A stretch of DNA of 64,000 nt from Yponomeuta sedellus (Eukaryota > Arthropoda > Insecta > Lepidoptera > Yponomeutidae), in assembly GCA_934045075.1 (NCBI GenBank), contig OW203722.1, positions 16,604,986 to 16,668,985 of the forward strand, in the 5' to 3' direction. The translations under genes were made by a program, and so were the position numbers. A model generated the notes under the pieces. It ran no database searches and was not told the origin of the DNA. It saw nothing but the letters and a program-made list of their open reading frames with translations. Shown here one piece after another: positions 1-10,912 of this stretch (the stretch's first letter is position 1; every line of letters starts with the position of its first letter).

Positions 1-43
1 CGTATGTACACTATGCAACGCTCAGATTGGACTCTTTTTATCT

Positions 44-585
44 ATGCTCTGTGCATTCTCTATGGACAATATCTGTTGTTTTATTGGCCAATGGTTAGTA
101 AGGATTACTTTCGCCAACCAATCAAATGACGTGACGTGGAAAAAAATTGAATTATCATCGAAACCACATGAGCTTGCTAGGTCAGACGCCATTTTGCGTT
201 TTCGTCGTGAGTTGCTCCGCTCGCTAAAGTTTTATTAGTTATTTAGAGAAGGCAACGCTGCGTATTTGTTCATGTGTTATATATCAAATTACTGGGAAAA
301 GTGTGTAGATTATGATTCAAATAATAGTTTCGTTGTATTTGATGGAAAAGAAAGTGAAAAAAGCCTCGAACTTTTAGCCCGGATTGTGCCGCTTGTATGG
401 GCGGTCAGTGTCATTTTACCTCTTCCTGGTAATTATTCATTTATAGCTTTATTTTGGTGAATTAGAGTATGAAAATTGTGTAAACAGTAATAGATAATAT
501 GCAGATCATATTATAAGTGTTAGTTCAGTGCTAGTGAATGAGTAATTAGTGAAAATAGTGAGACAAAGTTCAAAGTAGTGTCAAA
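44..585 (+). promoter_or_regulatory. Promoter-like upstream region
   Basis: The stretch contains a palindromic CCAAT motif (ATTGGCCAATGG near 81-92), a second CCAAT box (CCAATCA near 117), an immediately following CRE-like TGACGTGACG (about 127), and a GCCATTTTG YY1-like motif near 188. This clustering is typical of a Pol II promoter plus 5' leader and precedes the candidate first exon at 586. Seen: the motifs. Inferred: promoter activity. It could equally be the promoter of a transposable element whose body is now lost. Confidence 0.3.
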
Positions 586-627
586 ATGGCGTGGATAGTG
601 AAATTCATCTCGTCATTTGAATATCAT
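586..627 (+). CDS. Candidate first coding exon (14 codons)
   Basis: An ATG in a good context (aaaATGG) opens MAWIVKFISSFEYH and runs directly into a strong GTAAGT donor just after the last codon. No in-frame continuation is recognisable within the next kilobase, where a decayed LINE begins. I do not recognise the peptide. It may be the 5' exon of a host gene leaving the window's identifiable region, or of a TE-encoded gene. Support is the ATG, the donor and the upstream promoter motifs only. Confidence 0.25.
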
Positions 628-1035
628 GTAAGTTTATTGATAATTTTATTAGCATTACAAGTATAATAACCGGATAGGGAATTTTATGCAGATTGTAGTG
701 ATATATAACACTTATTGAATAATTACGTAGTACTTTCTCTAATTTGAGAAATGCGGAACTGTGTTCACAAAAAAGATGCAAAAAAATGGCGGTGCGAAAT
801 GACCCTGCACTATGCGGTACCTTTGAACTTTCTTTTTTCCGAGCGCGCGTGGCGCTAGAAGGGTTAATATCGATAGCATGATATATTTTGGAACTAAAAA
901 TTTTGCAAATACTGCACTTTATAAATGTTCATGGGAAATATTTAATCGCACATAAAAAAGTAATGAATGTACATCGAATATCTCCCACAATAAAGTCAAT
1001 GTCTATCAAGCATTACAAACAAGAAATGAAAATAA

Positions 1036-2560
1036 ATGAAAATCAACCTCATGCTGTCGGGAAACGTGAGGGAGGACGTAATGGATATTCTGTACGGTGC
1101 CAACCTTGTTGCCCTTAGGAAAAAAGACGGTGGAATAAGACCAATCGCAGTAGGTAATACAATAAGACGAATAGCCTCGAAGTTATGCTGCAAGTATATT
1201 CTGCCAAGTGTCACCAACATTTTCCAGCCAACACAGCTTGGTGCGTGGCGCCTTTGCTGCCAAAGCAAAGGCGGCTGCAAGGCTGCTGTACATGCAGCCC
1301 GCGCGTACCTTCGGGGCTGTGGTAAAGAGGTGATGCTGAAAGTCGATGTTAAGAACGCCTTTAATTCGGTGGATAGAGGCGCCTTGCTGAACCAAATACA
1401 ACAAAATACACCGGACATATATAAATACTTGTAGCAATGCTACAGAAATCCCACGAAATTGATTTTTAAAGGCAATCTGCTCCACTCGGCAGTTGGCTGC
1501 CAGCAGGTTGACCCCCTCGGACCAGCAATTTTCATTTTGGCAATACATCCGACAATAAGCAAGTTAAATTCTAAATTCAACGTTCGGTACTTAGACGACG
1601 GAACCATTGGAGGTAAAGCAGAAACAGTTCTTTCGGATTTAAAATAACTTTCGGAAAATCTTCAGAAAATAGGCCTAGAACTTAATTTCTCTAAATGCGA
1701 ACTCTATATCCCCGACTCAATAGATGTAAATACACGAAAACAAATCTCAACAGATTTCAACAGTACGGCCCCAAATATAAAAATTCTCAATAAAGAGTCG
1801 CTTCACCTTCTTGGTGCCCCGATTCTAGAAGAAGCGATGCCTAATTTCATTGAAGGCCTCATCAGACAATTTGAATCATCCTCCTTTCGACTTAAAGAAA
1901 TAAACGCATTTATGGCTCTATAGATAGTGCGATTCTGCCTTTTCGTCCCAAAATTTACTTATATAATACGCTGTTTGCCCCTTTGGAAATACAAACCACT
2001 TGACCAAATTCTAAAACAGACCCTCACAGAAATTTTAAATTGTCAGCTAGACGAAAAGAACTGGGATCAGGCGTCGCTGCCGATACGTCATGGCGAACTC
2101 GGCATTAGAAAAATTTCCAGTGTAGCCCTCCCGGCATTCCTATCCTCGGCTCATAGCGTGCGAGATCTCTTCGTTAACATCACAAACCGATCACTCGGTA
2201 GCGCGGAGGTCGAGCGGCTGGCCGAGGGCATGACTGCCTGGGTTCAGGCCTGTCCGGGGGAAGATCTACCGACCGTGCTCTTCTCACAAAGGCTGTGGGA
2301 CGAGCCGCTCTGCAAAGTGGTTAAAAACAAACTACTGGATAACGCAGAAAGCCCTGCAGAGCGCGCTCGCCTCGTAGCAGTGAGTGAGCCGGAATCCGGA
2401 CTTTAGCTGCATGCATTGCCATCGCCTAGCATTGGAAGTTAGGAAGAGGAGATTCTAGCAATGCTAGATGATACGAGTTTGACGAAAGCTGTGGGTCTGC
2501 GACTTGGCACAAAACTGACTGTGCCACATCGCTGCTTCTGCGGAGAAAAGGAAGGTTTAC
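1036..2560 (+). pseudogene. Decayed non-LTR reverse transcriptase fragment
   Basis: A single reading frame (frame 1) carries recognisable reverse-transcriptase sequence: the KKDGGIRPIAVGNT block near residue 25, the fingers/palm segment VDVKNAFNSVDRGALL, a YLDDG catalytic box near 1590, then a long C-terminal region ending in a GLRLGT...CFCG Cys motif near 2500. The frame is not shifted but is cut by stops at 1432, 1645, 1921 and 2404, with open, conserved-looking sequence between them, so decay here is mainly by point mutation. There is also a local aberration around 1240-1270, where GC-rich sequence replaces the expected text. Endonuclease and 5' parts are missing. The clade cannot be assigned by eye; it is a LINE type common across invertebrate genomes. 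Confidence 0.75.
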
Positions 2561-3865
2561 ATACCTAAGATACATACCTAGATATAAAAAAAATTAAAAA
2601 AAGGAAGTAAAACAAAACTTGAGAAACACAGAAATGAAAAGCACATATCAATGACTGAGCTTTCTTGAATTATTTTTGCATTAACAGAATGTAGGGCCTG
2701 TTTATTTTTTCACAGAATATATCCTTTGTGGCAGATTGCCTAGCAAACAATAAAACGCACAAAAAGTAAACCATCTTCCTCTTTCTTATTTTTGTTATAG
2801 GGGTCATTGCTACTGCTACCTATCAAATTGGAGCAACTTCATTTCAAATCGTACTTCTGGTTCTGTTCTCTACCCTCCGTTGGTTCTTCCGTAAGAAAAA
2901 GCACGTGATGCGTCTTATGAAAGCATGGCCGTGAGTGGGTAGGCGCTGGGCCTTTCCTGTGAACGATGCAGTCTGACTAGACCTGTCTCCAACCTGTTGT
3001 TTGTGCTAAGTTACTTAGAATGCAGGCATAGATAAGAATAATGGAGGTTTGTACAGTTGTGGATTGTGAACTTCACACCTCTTTATTACTTATGAGAAGA
3101 GATTGCCCATTCGCTTTGTCCTACTTGTAAACTGGCATCTAAATTATTTTTTATATTGTATATAAAGGTCGATGTGTTGTCGACTGTACATTGTGAATTA
3201 TTTGTGGCAAACTCGTACGATAACTGTAGTTAACTGCGTTAACATCGTGAGGAAAACTTAGTATCTTAGGCTTTTGGATATGTTGTCATTGAAATAGAGT
3301 ACGTGGTACTACTCACAAAGTAAAATAAATACTCATCAGTACAAACATTCGTAGAGCACGTATCAAAATTCTCTAAAACACTTCTAAAGTGCAGTTTAAA
3401 TATTCTGACGAAAAGTATTTCCCTTCACCGCAGACAATTCAAACTGCATTTCAAAGTGTTTTAAAGTAGCACAAATACAATTAAATGAGGCAGTGAGAAA
3501 AGTACAATAAACATACTAAAAATTGGCATGGTTATAGAGCATGAATTCAGAAGCAGTATTGGATTTCTGTCCCCTAAACTAGGCAAAACCTGTATACTAG
3601 GGAATAGAACCTTCCTTATAAGTTAGAAGTCATTAAGATACATAGTGCCACAAATACGGTAGCGTATACGAACATTAAAGACAATACAAGGTTTTATAAC
3701 AGCGAAGAGGGTACACAAAAAATACTCAGAGGGAAAAATAAGTGATTGGCTGCTTTGCACATTATAGTTGAAAATTTTCCGAACGTGAGATTGCTTAAAT
3801 TTTGTTATGTAGGGTCTCAGCGTTTTCGCAGCTCAAAATCGAAGTAGCCTTTCGGTAAGTTTAGG
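2561..3865. other. No gene recognised
   Basis: AT-rich intergenic sequence. The only gene-like item is a 137-nt segment at 2798-2934 bounded by an acceptor-like TTATAG and a perfect GTGAGT donor, with an open frame rich in hydrophobic and basic residues. I could not link it to any neighbour and do not call it a gene. Confidence 0.3.
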
Positions 3866-3952
3866 CCTCCGTGGTATATGGCCTATCCTTCATGCGATGC
3901 AGGAAGAGACCCGTGCCCCAGCAGTAGGGACATACAAGGGTTGATATCGAAG
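3866..3952 (-). repeat. Interspersed repeat, copy 1
   Basis: About 87 bp containing CCGTGCCCCAGCAGTAGGG and a GATGCAGGAAG core. It matches, in reverse complement, the segment at 45517-45606 over nearly its whole length with scattered mismatches. This text resembles 3' non-coding sequence of LINE families common in Lepidoptera; that attribution is from memory of the family, not from a search. Confidence 0.6.
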
Positions 3953-4768
3953 TCTAGATTTGAGGTAGGTACCATAGAGTCAACGTATTTATGAAGATGG
4001 CAAAATTGATGCAAATGCGTGCTTATTTGCAAACGTCACTTACTACAGTCCGATTGGGCGCACACATGTATGCGTGTCGCCTCATTTACAAGCGAAATTT
4101 GTTCAAACACTGTCTTTGCGTAGTATGTCTGTGATTGGTAGTGTTTTCTAAAAAAGGCGGTGTAACCAACCTCTTTGTCTACTCCTGCGCTCTCGTGTGT
4201 CTTTAAAGAAATTGCAGTTTTTTATTCCGAAAAAGGTATAAAATGAGTTCTTGGAAACAACAAACAGATCTCATATAAACTAACTAAACTGGTTCATTGT
4301 CATGTAAAGTTCATTGCACTAAACGTAGAGCCCCATACCATGTACCACCACTTTATAGTGTAGGTATGGGTGATAATAACCGCATAAACATTAGATAGGT
4401 ATCTATCCGTTGTTACCGTGGAGTACAAAAATAGATAAAATTGGCTGACATCCAAGTGGGTTTGTTGTTAAATGGAAGTAGGTATGTCGCTTCCACTTAG
4501 AATATCATATTTTATAAATATACCTATTAATTTAATTTAGTATAGTGTATAAAATAGTTTTAATGCTATAAAGTACGCCATGTAAGATTGTGCTATACCC
4601 ACGGACTAAACTTGTTTGAACCCAGTATGATGAACTACTTGGTTATGGCTATAATTATGAAACTGGCAAAAAAGTGCTTGTAAAAAAAGAGGAACAAAAC
4701 GTCACTAGCGACAATGCACAACAAAGTGAAGTTTTTTATTTTATTGACGGTTAATTGTCTGATTATTT
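3953..4768. other. No gene recognised
   Basis: AT-rich intergenic sequence with no open frame or repeat I can support. Confidence 0.3.
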
Positions 4769-4972
4769 TTGTATATTTTTATAGATTTACATCAACCCAT
4801 GTTAGAATTAATTGACGACGTGCGGGAAAAGTTGTTAAGTGACATATTAGGCATTCTCGGCCTGATAGAGTCGGAAAGTTATCATCTCTATGAACAAATA
4901 ACAGAAGGTCTAATCATCTCACTTAGAGCGAAATTCGGAGTGCCCCGGAGAGGCAACGTTCATCCGGTATGA
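4769..4972 (+). CDS. Orphan exon, probable 3' terminal exon
   Basis: A frame of about 60 codons follows a plausible acceptor (TATTTTTATAG at about 4783) and ends in TGA; an AATAAA poly(A) signal follows about 15 bases later. The peptide (LELIDDVREKLLSDILG, then SESYHLYEQITEGLI) is predicted helical and acidic and I do not recognise it. Two readings are possible: the last exon of an upstream gene whose earlier exons I cannot see, or a non-coding or uORF exon of the EF-hand gene starting 53 bases further on. Splicing its end (CCG|GTATGA) to the next acceptor does not keep frame with the EF-hand protein, which favours the first reading. Confidence 0.35.
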   Translation: MYIFIDLHQPMLELIDDVREKLLSDILGILGLIESESYHLYEQITEGLIISLRAKFGVPRRGNVHPV

Positions 4973-5025
4973 TTCCATACAAATTCAATAAATTCAATAA
5001 GTAAAATTTTTGTAGAATATAAGCT

Positions 5026-6213
5026 ATGGCGGATGAAGGTAGCGACTTAGTTGATGAAAAAGCTGAAAAAGCCCAAAAGGAGGTCGTTGATGAACCGGGG
5101 GAAGGAGAGAGGGATGAAGTAGCCAAAGGTCAAACAATTAAAGAAGAGCCTCAAAGAGGGGGTTCTGAGGGCGCAGAAGTAAAAAAGGATGTCTCGGATG
5201 AAGGTAAAAAAGAAAAAGAAGGCGTCGAAAAGAAAGAGACGAAGGAAGAAGAGGCATTAGAAGAAGAAGAACCTAAAGGAAAACTTGGCAAAAAGAAGCA
5301 CACAATAAGAAAATTTATTAAAAAAGAAGCCTTAGGAGAGCAGTTTGAAGAAGAGATAGGGAAAGAACAAGGAGAATGGGTCCTTGAGGAATTTTCTGAT
5401 GAGAGCATACAAGAAACAGATATTCTTGATAAAGAACTCTCTCTTATGAGCGAGGGCAATGAAGAAGAGTTTGATGAAGAAGAAGAAACGAAAAGGTCCG
5501 ACGAAGAACAGCAGCTTGAAGAAGAAGAAAAAGAACCAGTGAAATCACCTCCAGATGAGGAAGTAGAAGAGGAATACCAGTTTTTTGAAGAAGTAATTGA
5601 CCCAACAGCCCCCTTCAACTTCACCGATTCTGACGAGGCACTGAAAAAACCATTTGAATTAAAACCAGATGAATTAGCTGAAGTAGAGCAGCTTTGGGCT
5701 TTGTTTCAAGATCACACACCGGCTTACTGCAACCTGGATGGTTTTATCACATCAAAGGAACTAGTTTACATGCTGAAGTCTATAATGCTAATGCCTTTTA
5801 CGGAAGATCAAATGCAGGAACTGATTGATTTTTGTGTGAGACCACCACATCCAAACGGGCACATTAACTTCGATCAGTTTGTGAAAATTGTTACAATACG
5901 AAAGAGAGACTGTCCATTGGAAGAAGAACTACGAGCCTGTCTTGAACTCATGGACCCAGAAAAGACGGGTTCGGTAGATAGGGCCCATCTTAAGGAAGTA
6001 GTAGGCACTTTAGGATACAAGATGCCACATCGAATGCTAGAGAACTTCATAAAAGAAGTGGACATAGCCAATGATGGCACCATCGGAATAGACGATGTGG
6101 TTGGTACGATTATGATGGATTTAAATAGAGATGACATCAATATGCTGATGACGTTAATTTATCCAGATGAGGAACCGATGTATGGTGAAGATGAAGGTGA
6201 TCTCGTAGAATAA
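5026..6213 (+). CDS. Acidic EF-hand (calmodulin-superfamily) protein, intronless
   Basis: An intact 395-codon frame. Residues 1 to about 200 are extremely rich in Glu and Lys (low-complexity, probably disordered or coiled-coil). Residues about 215-385 form a calmodulin/troponin-C-like module of two EF-hand pairs. Loops 1 (near residue 232) and 2 (near 275, RPPHPNGHINFDQF) lack the usual calcium ligands. Loop 3 (DPEKTGSVDRAH, near 310) keeps D1 and D9 but has His at position 12. Loop 4 (DIANDGTIGIDD, near 348) is closest to canonical. At most one or two sites should bind calcium, so a structural or regulatory role is likely. The ATG follows an acceptor-like TTTTTGTAG and is preceded by a short leader. 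Two AATAAA signals follow the stop within 15 bases. The absence of introns in a 1.2-kb frame could mean a retrogene. Exact orthologue unknown. Confidence 0.8.
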   Translation: MADEGSDLVDEKAEKAQKEVVDEPGEGERDEVAKGQTIKEEPQRGGSEGAEVKKDVSDEGKKEKEGVEKKETKEEEALEEEEPKGKLGKKKHTIRKFIKKEALGEQFEEEIGKEQGEWVLEEFSDESIQETDILDKELSLMSEGNEEEFDEEEETKRSDEEQQLEEEEKEPVKSPPDEEVEEEYQFFEEVIDPTAPFNFTDSDEALKKPFELKPDELAEVEQLWALFQDHTPAYCNLDGFITSKELVYMLKSIMLMPFTEDQMQELIDFCVRPPHPNGHINFDQFVKIVTIRKRDCPLEEELRACLELMDPEKTGSVDRAHLKEVVGTLGYKMPHRMLENFIKEVDIANDGTIGIDDVVGTIMMDLNRDDINMLMTLIYPDEEPMYGEDEGDLVE

Positions 6214-6650
6214 ATTTGTAATAAATATTTGAAATCATTTGCCACTTTCTGTTTAATAGGGTCACAAATATACAATCTGGAAAACAATCATTATGTCTCT
6301 GGTACTATTATTATTTATAAGTGATCAAAACCGTTCAAGCGTTTTTAATTAAGAAACAGTGCGCTCAATGTAGCCTTCCATTAACAGATAGGTAGAAAGT
6401 TTGATAATTACCACTATAAAATGCATGACATATTCACGCGATGTATTTTAAATATTAATTCAAATTACCACAAGCTAATCAGCATAGTAGCTAATTTTTG
6501 AAAGTTGAAAAATGAACAATCAATTTCTTGATGGATAATATTTCAGGATGGACAATGAAAGTGGTCAATTATTCTTACGAGTGTTTAGATTCGTTCATTA
6601 GTTAGTGAGATCGGAAGGTTTGTTCTACTGTTACAGTTAAAATAGAGAAC
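6214..6650. other. Intergenic, no gene recognised
   Basis: Holds the two poly(A) signals of the EF-hand gene at its left edge and the unresolved 5' flank of GR A at its right edge. Nothing else is supported. Confidence 0.3.
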
Positions 6651-7623
6651 ATGAGAACACAAAGCGAGTGTCGCTCCGCAGACATTTTAGACCCAGACTT
6701 CCTCACTCCATTTCGGCTACATTTCTTTACACAAACCATCCTGGTCGCTAAAGATCATTTTGCAACTGGTCCCACAACTTTGGGCAAAGCATTAACAATC
6801 ATAGCATGTGTTGCTGTAGCTATTACCTATTATTTAGCAAGGGATACCTACGCTGAGCTGTATGGTCAATTTGAAGATGTATTTATAATATGCAGTTTGA
6901 CAACTACAGCTAAGGCTATTACTTATTTTTTACATATTATGAAAGTCAGATTATTTGATGGTGACGCCGCTGTGGAAATGTTGTTGAAGCTCCAAGAAAT
7001 CGATAGAATTATGGGCATTCATAAAACGAAAAGGCTCCAGCAAGTAACCGAACGGGCGGCCATAGCAGTATTAACAGTGTTATCATTAATAGATTTAAGC
7101 TACTTAGTCGCTTCGTTTTCCAGCCAAATTCCCAACTTCATACTTATTATCTTATGTACTATGTGGACTCTTACGACTTTCTGGCTTGAAGTTTCTCTTT
7201 GCACTATTATATCTTACATATTTTTGACAAAGACGAGATATCTGAACGCTTTGCTGCGAACTCAACTAAGACCCATTGGAGTGAAATATACAAACTCATT
7301 GAGAGGTTGGCAATGGTTAAAAGCCAAGTTCACGCCATTGAGTGATTACGCTATGGATAGACTGGTGGCGGAGAATGGTCATAACTTTGAGTCAAGTAAT
7401 GCAGACACCCAATTGAGGGAGCTGTTCAAAGCGTTTGAACTCTTTAGAAAAGCCTATCAACTTCTGGTAACAATTAATGACTTTGATTGCTTTTCAAGCA
7501 TTTACTCACTATATCTAGGCCATTCTTATGAGAAATCTCTTTCAGGTCCTTTTGCAAGTATCTGTCGGTGTTCTGTGGGTGATTGTGACATTTCAAGTCG
7601 TAATTCTATCATTTCAGCGTGAT
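6651..7623 (+). CDS. Gustatory receptor A, exons 1 and 2
   Basis: Insect gustatory receptors are seven-transmembrane ligand-gated channels in taste neurons. Exon 1 (6651-7466, 272 codons, starting at ATG) holds the first five hydrophobic segments and the family block RLVAENGHNF...SSNADTQLREL shared with the other copies here. It ends in phase 0 at CTG|GTAACA, at the same residue as the other copies. An 79-base intron (7467-7545, ending TCTTTCAG) separates it from exon 2 (7546-7623, exactly 78 nt like copy D), a transmembrane segment VGVLWVIVTFQVVILSF ending before GTACGTA. No lesion is visible in these two exons. A reading that ignores the intron runs to a stop at 7622 and should not be taken as the protein. 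Exons 3 and 4 are listed separately. Confidence 0.85.
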
Positions 7624-7734
7624 GTACGTATTTAATTCACCTGAAGTCCTAGATTCTAGGATGTAGGTTCAAAACATAGATATCATCATTATTGAGATTT
7701 TTGATTTTCGCTTTTAAGAAGAATGTATTCTAAA

Positions 7735-7870
7735 AAAATATTATTATTATTATGACTTTATTGCACATGAAATATTTAACAGGACATTACATAAAAAATA
7801 ACATGTACAGAAGATATGATTTATTTTCTACTGTCGGCGCTAGTTAGCTCTAGGTAGTCTCTTAAAGACA
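7735..7870. repeat. Low-complexity and interspersed repeat in GR A intron
   Basis: Starts with a (TTA)n run followed by CTTTATTGCACATG, text typical of the A-rich 3' tails of insect retroposons read on the other strand. Extent uncertain. Confidence 0.3.
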
Positions 7871-7932
7871 TCTATGGCATGAAACTTATAAAAGCTTTGG
7901 CCTTTACATCTATGTAATGAGATAAGATAAGA

Positions 7933-8016
7933 TTTTTTTTTATTGTACACCAGAGCACATATTTTAGAACATGTAAAGATATAAAGTACTATTAGCGGCC
8001 TTATTGCTAAAAGCAA
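7933..8016 (-). repeat. Retroposon 3'-end fragment, copy 1
   Basis: Direct repeat with 8331-8411. Both read TTATTGTACACCAGAGCAC, a short variable part, then GCGGCCTTATTGCTAAAAGC. On the minus strand this is a tail ending in an AATAAA-type signal and a run of A (the T run at 7933-7940), so two insertions of the 3' end of the same non-LTR family, both minus strand, are likely. Confidence 0.6.
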
Positions 8017-8330
8017 TAAAAGTAATGAGATGATTTATAAAGCGTCCAGTGGCACCTTCACTTACACTAGAAGGGTGAAAAGACCTCCCGAACGCTGCAG
8101 TGCCTGGGGCTTTGTTTTAGATAAAGTAGGCTTACCCAGAACCTATACCAACCTGACAGTTAGTTGCTTAGCTCACAGGAAAGACAACTCACGATGTTGC
8201 TTGCCCGTCTTAATTTAATCATAAAAACTTTAGCTGTGAAAACTTCACATGAATTGCATTCTCCGTAGCCAAGAAAGAACCCAACAAGTTTGAGGTGAAG
8301 TTTTATATTCACGACAGAATAAGAATATTC

Positions 8331-8411
8331 TTTATTGTACACCAGAGCACATAATATTACAAAACATGTAAAAATACTGAGTACACCTGGCGGCCTTATT
8401 GCTAAAAGCAC
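8331..8411 (-). repeat. Retroposon 3'-end fragment, copy 2
   Basis: Second copy of the 7933-8016 repeat in the same orientation inside the same GR intron, about 85% alike by eye, without the long poly(A) tract. Confidence 0.6.
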
Positions 8412-8581
8412 TTTCTTCCAGACACCCTTATAAGGGAAAGTAGTTGAAGAAAATAAGAGACGGGTAGACGGGTATTTATTTTTTATTATCGAGTTAATTT
8501 GAATATTGGATCATACTAAGAGTATGAAATGTTTCATTCAATAATATAACACTATTAAAGCGATAAATATTTAAATTTCAG

Positions 8582-8737
8582 GCCGTGAATGATTCCACAT
8601 TTATTTACTTTACTGAATTTATGGTGGACGTCTTTCGGATTAGTGTGATATAATAACACTACAAATCGAGGCTGTCTTCAGATACCTAAGGGAAACCAAG
8701 GGATTGGTTTTAGCTATACTGTGTCAGCATTATGAAG
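8582..8737 (+). pseudogene. Gustatory receptor A, exon 3 with +2 frameshift
   Basis: Acceptor TTTCAG precedes 8582 and donor GAAG|GTATTA follows 8737, giving phase 0 in and phase 1 out, which fits exon 2 behind it and exon 4 ahead. The frame reads well for 23 codons to ...FRISVI, then meets TAA at 8651. Removing two bases (a surplus TA in GATATAATAA, 8648-8655) would restore a frame ending LAILCQHYEG that joins exon 4. The exon encodes the region between the last two transmembrane segments. As read, the receptor would end near residue 321 and lose its last transmembrane helix. A sequencing error or a segregating allele is possible. Confidence 0.7.
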
Positions 8738-10018
8738 GTATTAAATACTTAGCACAGATAATTTGTAACTAACAATGTATATTTGATTTTTTTAATGTAG
8801 CCTATAGACGTCATACCAGTGCCAACTGACAAAGATGCAATTGAAAACACATTGACTGTACTGATTGCTCAAGGACCGTTGGAGTTATCTAGTACATTCA
8901 GTGAAATGAAAAGGTTTTATTCAAAGTAGCGCAGAAACTGTGGTTTAATGAACGTTAGAAGTCAAACTCGCATATCGGCGAAAAAAATGGACAAAAAAAA
9001 CTTTTCAGAATCGTTAATAAACAGAGTTTACATAATTATGTTAATTATTATAAAACATAGACCTCATGGTAGAATGCGGCTTGATAACTTGTGACAGGAA
9101 CGCCCGCCACTGTTTTACAGTCATCCAATCCACCAACCCGGACTTGGCCCTCGGAAGCCTTACGGTCCCTTGTTTTTTTATGTCATATAGGTATGTTTAA
9201 TAATGTACTTTGTTCGTGCTTCTTAATCAACACATCAAAATATTATATTTCTTAATGATTCGCGATACTCATACATAGTTATGTTACGTCGGGAAATTAA
9301 GTACCTAATTACGTTTTACACATCAAAACATCACTTTACGACACATTTTTGAAACGCATTTTTAATGCAAATCTCTGTCTTCTAAAACTGTCCTACTTAA
9401 GAGAATAGAGGTACAGTTGACAGCGGGTCCTGTTTGTTGCTGTCGCCCGTCACGTAACTGAGTATAGTAGGTACATGCGTAAAGGCGGATACACTGTAGC
9501 TTACATTTAATAAATAAATAATAAATATATAAATATTTTATGGACATATTACACAGATCTCATTAGCCCTATACTATACCAGAGCCAAATTCGATAACGA
9601 ATGGCGATAAACAAACCGTTGCTGGGCAACGACTTGTTTACACCTTAAAGGCAGATGTTAACAACCTTTTCTAGAAATCGTTTTCATACAAATAATAATC
9701 GTTCCTCCTAATAATGTAAAATGCTTATTTATGTTTATATGTTTATGATTTTATAGTGAAAGGCTTAACCGATTTGAATATGACAACACTGAAATATGAA
9801 ATTTGAAACACAGATTTGACAAACATCTACGCGAGCCATGCCGCATGATTTTCCTAATAGAATTAAGCGCTTTTAAGCAAAAAACATACAAACTCTTTAA
9901 CTTTATAATATTAATAAGTACCTATAGATGCTACTATGAAAATGAGTAGATTGGGACCTACTGCAAATATTGCAATAAAAGAAAGTTCTTTGTATACATT
10001 TTTATTCATATGTTCACA
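8738..10018. other. GR A intron 3, left part
   Basis: No further exon is supported. A short open stretch at 8800-8929 after an acceptor-like TAATGTAG is unassigned. A palindromic X-box-like GTTGCTGGGCAAC lies near 9620. Confidence 0.3.
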
Positions 10019-10330
10019 CTAATCATCACTGTCACTGGCCAAAGAGGAGGATGAATTTGTGTCTCCGGAGACTTGAATTATAAATTCATCAATGACATTA
10101 TCCATTACACCATCAAATTCGGCGTTTTCTTCTTTTCTTTAATTAAGTGTTCAACACAACGTTGCCATGCTGCTGGAGTAATTTTACTTATTGCCTCACC
10201 TAACAGGACCTTTATTTAGTTCAGCCATTTAAAAAGTTTTATTTTTGGCAGCAACAAGGCCTTTTACTTGCTCCCATATGATTTCTATCGGATTTAATTC
10301 ACAATGATATGGGGGCAATCCATATTTTTG
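10019..10330 (-). pseudogene. DDE transposase C-terminal fragment (IS630/Tc1-like)
   Basis: Read on the minus strand, the fragment begins with LPPYHCELNPIEIIWEQVKG, the last part of a DDE_3-type catalytic domain (its final acidic residue lies in NPIE), continues with NKTF, and after frame breaks ends in an acidic Ser-rich tail (ASDSDD) and a stop at 10019-10021. At least two stops interrupt it. The N-terminal DNA-binding region and first two catalytic Asp residues are absent. It lies in the last intron of GR A in antisense orientation. Assignment rests on the LPPYHC...NPIE motif, which I know from many insect repeat transposases. Confidence 0.65.
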
Positions 10331-10799
10331 TCTTGTGCCATTTTGTCACACATATATGCTATATACTTATGCCATATACACAAACATTGACAAACGACTA
10401 AACTTCACTTGTTGACATAAACTAAATTTCCCAAAATGTTTGTCACACCTGAATTTCATCCATGTTTCTTTTTCTGTAGGGCTGTCGCGTAAAATTAATG
10501 TCGATTTTTTTATAGTTTTTCGAAATAACAAGGTAATATGCATGTTATTTGAGTGATTCTAGTTAAATATGCTGCAATAGAAATTGTTAATAAATAGTTA
10601 GCAAGTAAAAGGCTATAATCATGTAAACAATAGAAGATTTGTAAAACGTGAGTTGTGATAACCCTAAATTGGTTTGTTTACCTCTATTCTTTATCGAGTT
10701 TGGCAGAACTGTAAGTACAACTAAATGACTTGTGCTACATGTGCTAACTCGACGATAGAATTAATACAATAAATACATATAGAACATCCAAGACCAGAG

Positions 10800-10912
10800 A
10801 CAAACTAGAAAAGTTCGTTTCCTAGTTTGACCCGGCCGGGGATCGAACCCGAGACCTTCCGTTTTACAGTCAGCGTGCTACTGATAACCGCTGCGCCACC
10901 GAGGCCGATTTA
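10800..10912 (-). repeat. tRNA-derived SINE
   Basis: On the minus strand the head carries a Pol III A box (TGGCGCAGCGG) and B box (GGTTCGATCCC) at tRNA-like spacing, with a degraded anticodon arm containing an extra ATCAGT-like insertion, so it is not a functional tRNA. The body continues leftward for at least 80 bp. Host-encoded LINE machinery normally mobilises such elements. It lies in the last intron of GR A. Confidence 0.7.

Noticed and set aside
2798..2934. Coding exon with GTGAGT donor
   Set aside because: Good borders, but no partner exon, no recognisable domain, and short.
9617..9629. X-box (RFX) site GTTGCTGGGCAAC
   Set aside because: Fits the consensus, but it lies inside a receptor intron with no ciliary gene nearby; expected by chance at this rate.
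10832..10908. tRNA gene on the minus strand
   Set aside because: Extra bases in the anticodon region and a SINE body attached; only a tRNA-derived head.
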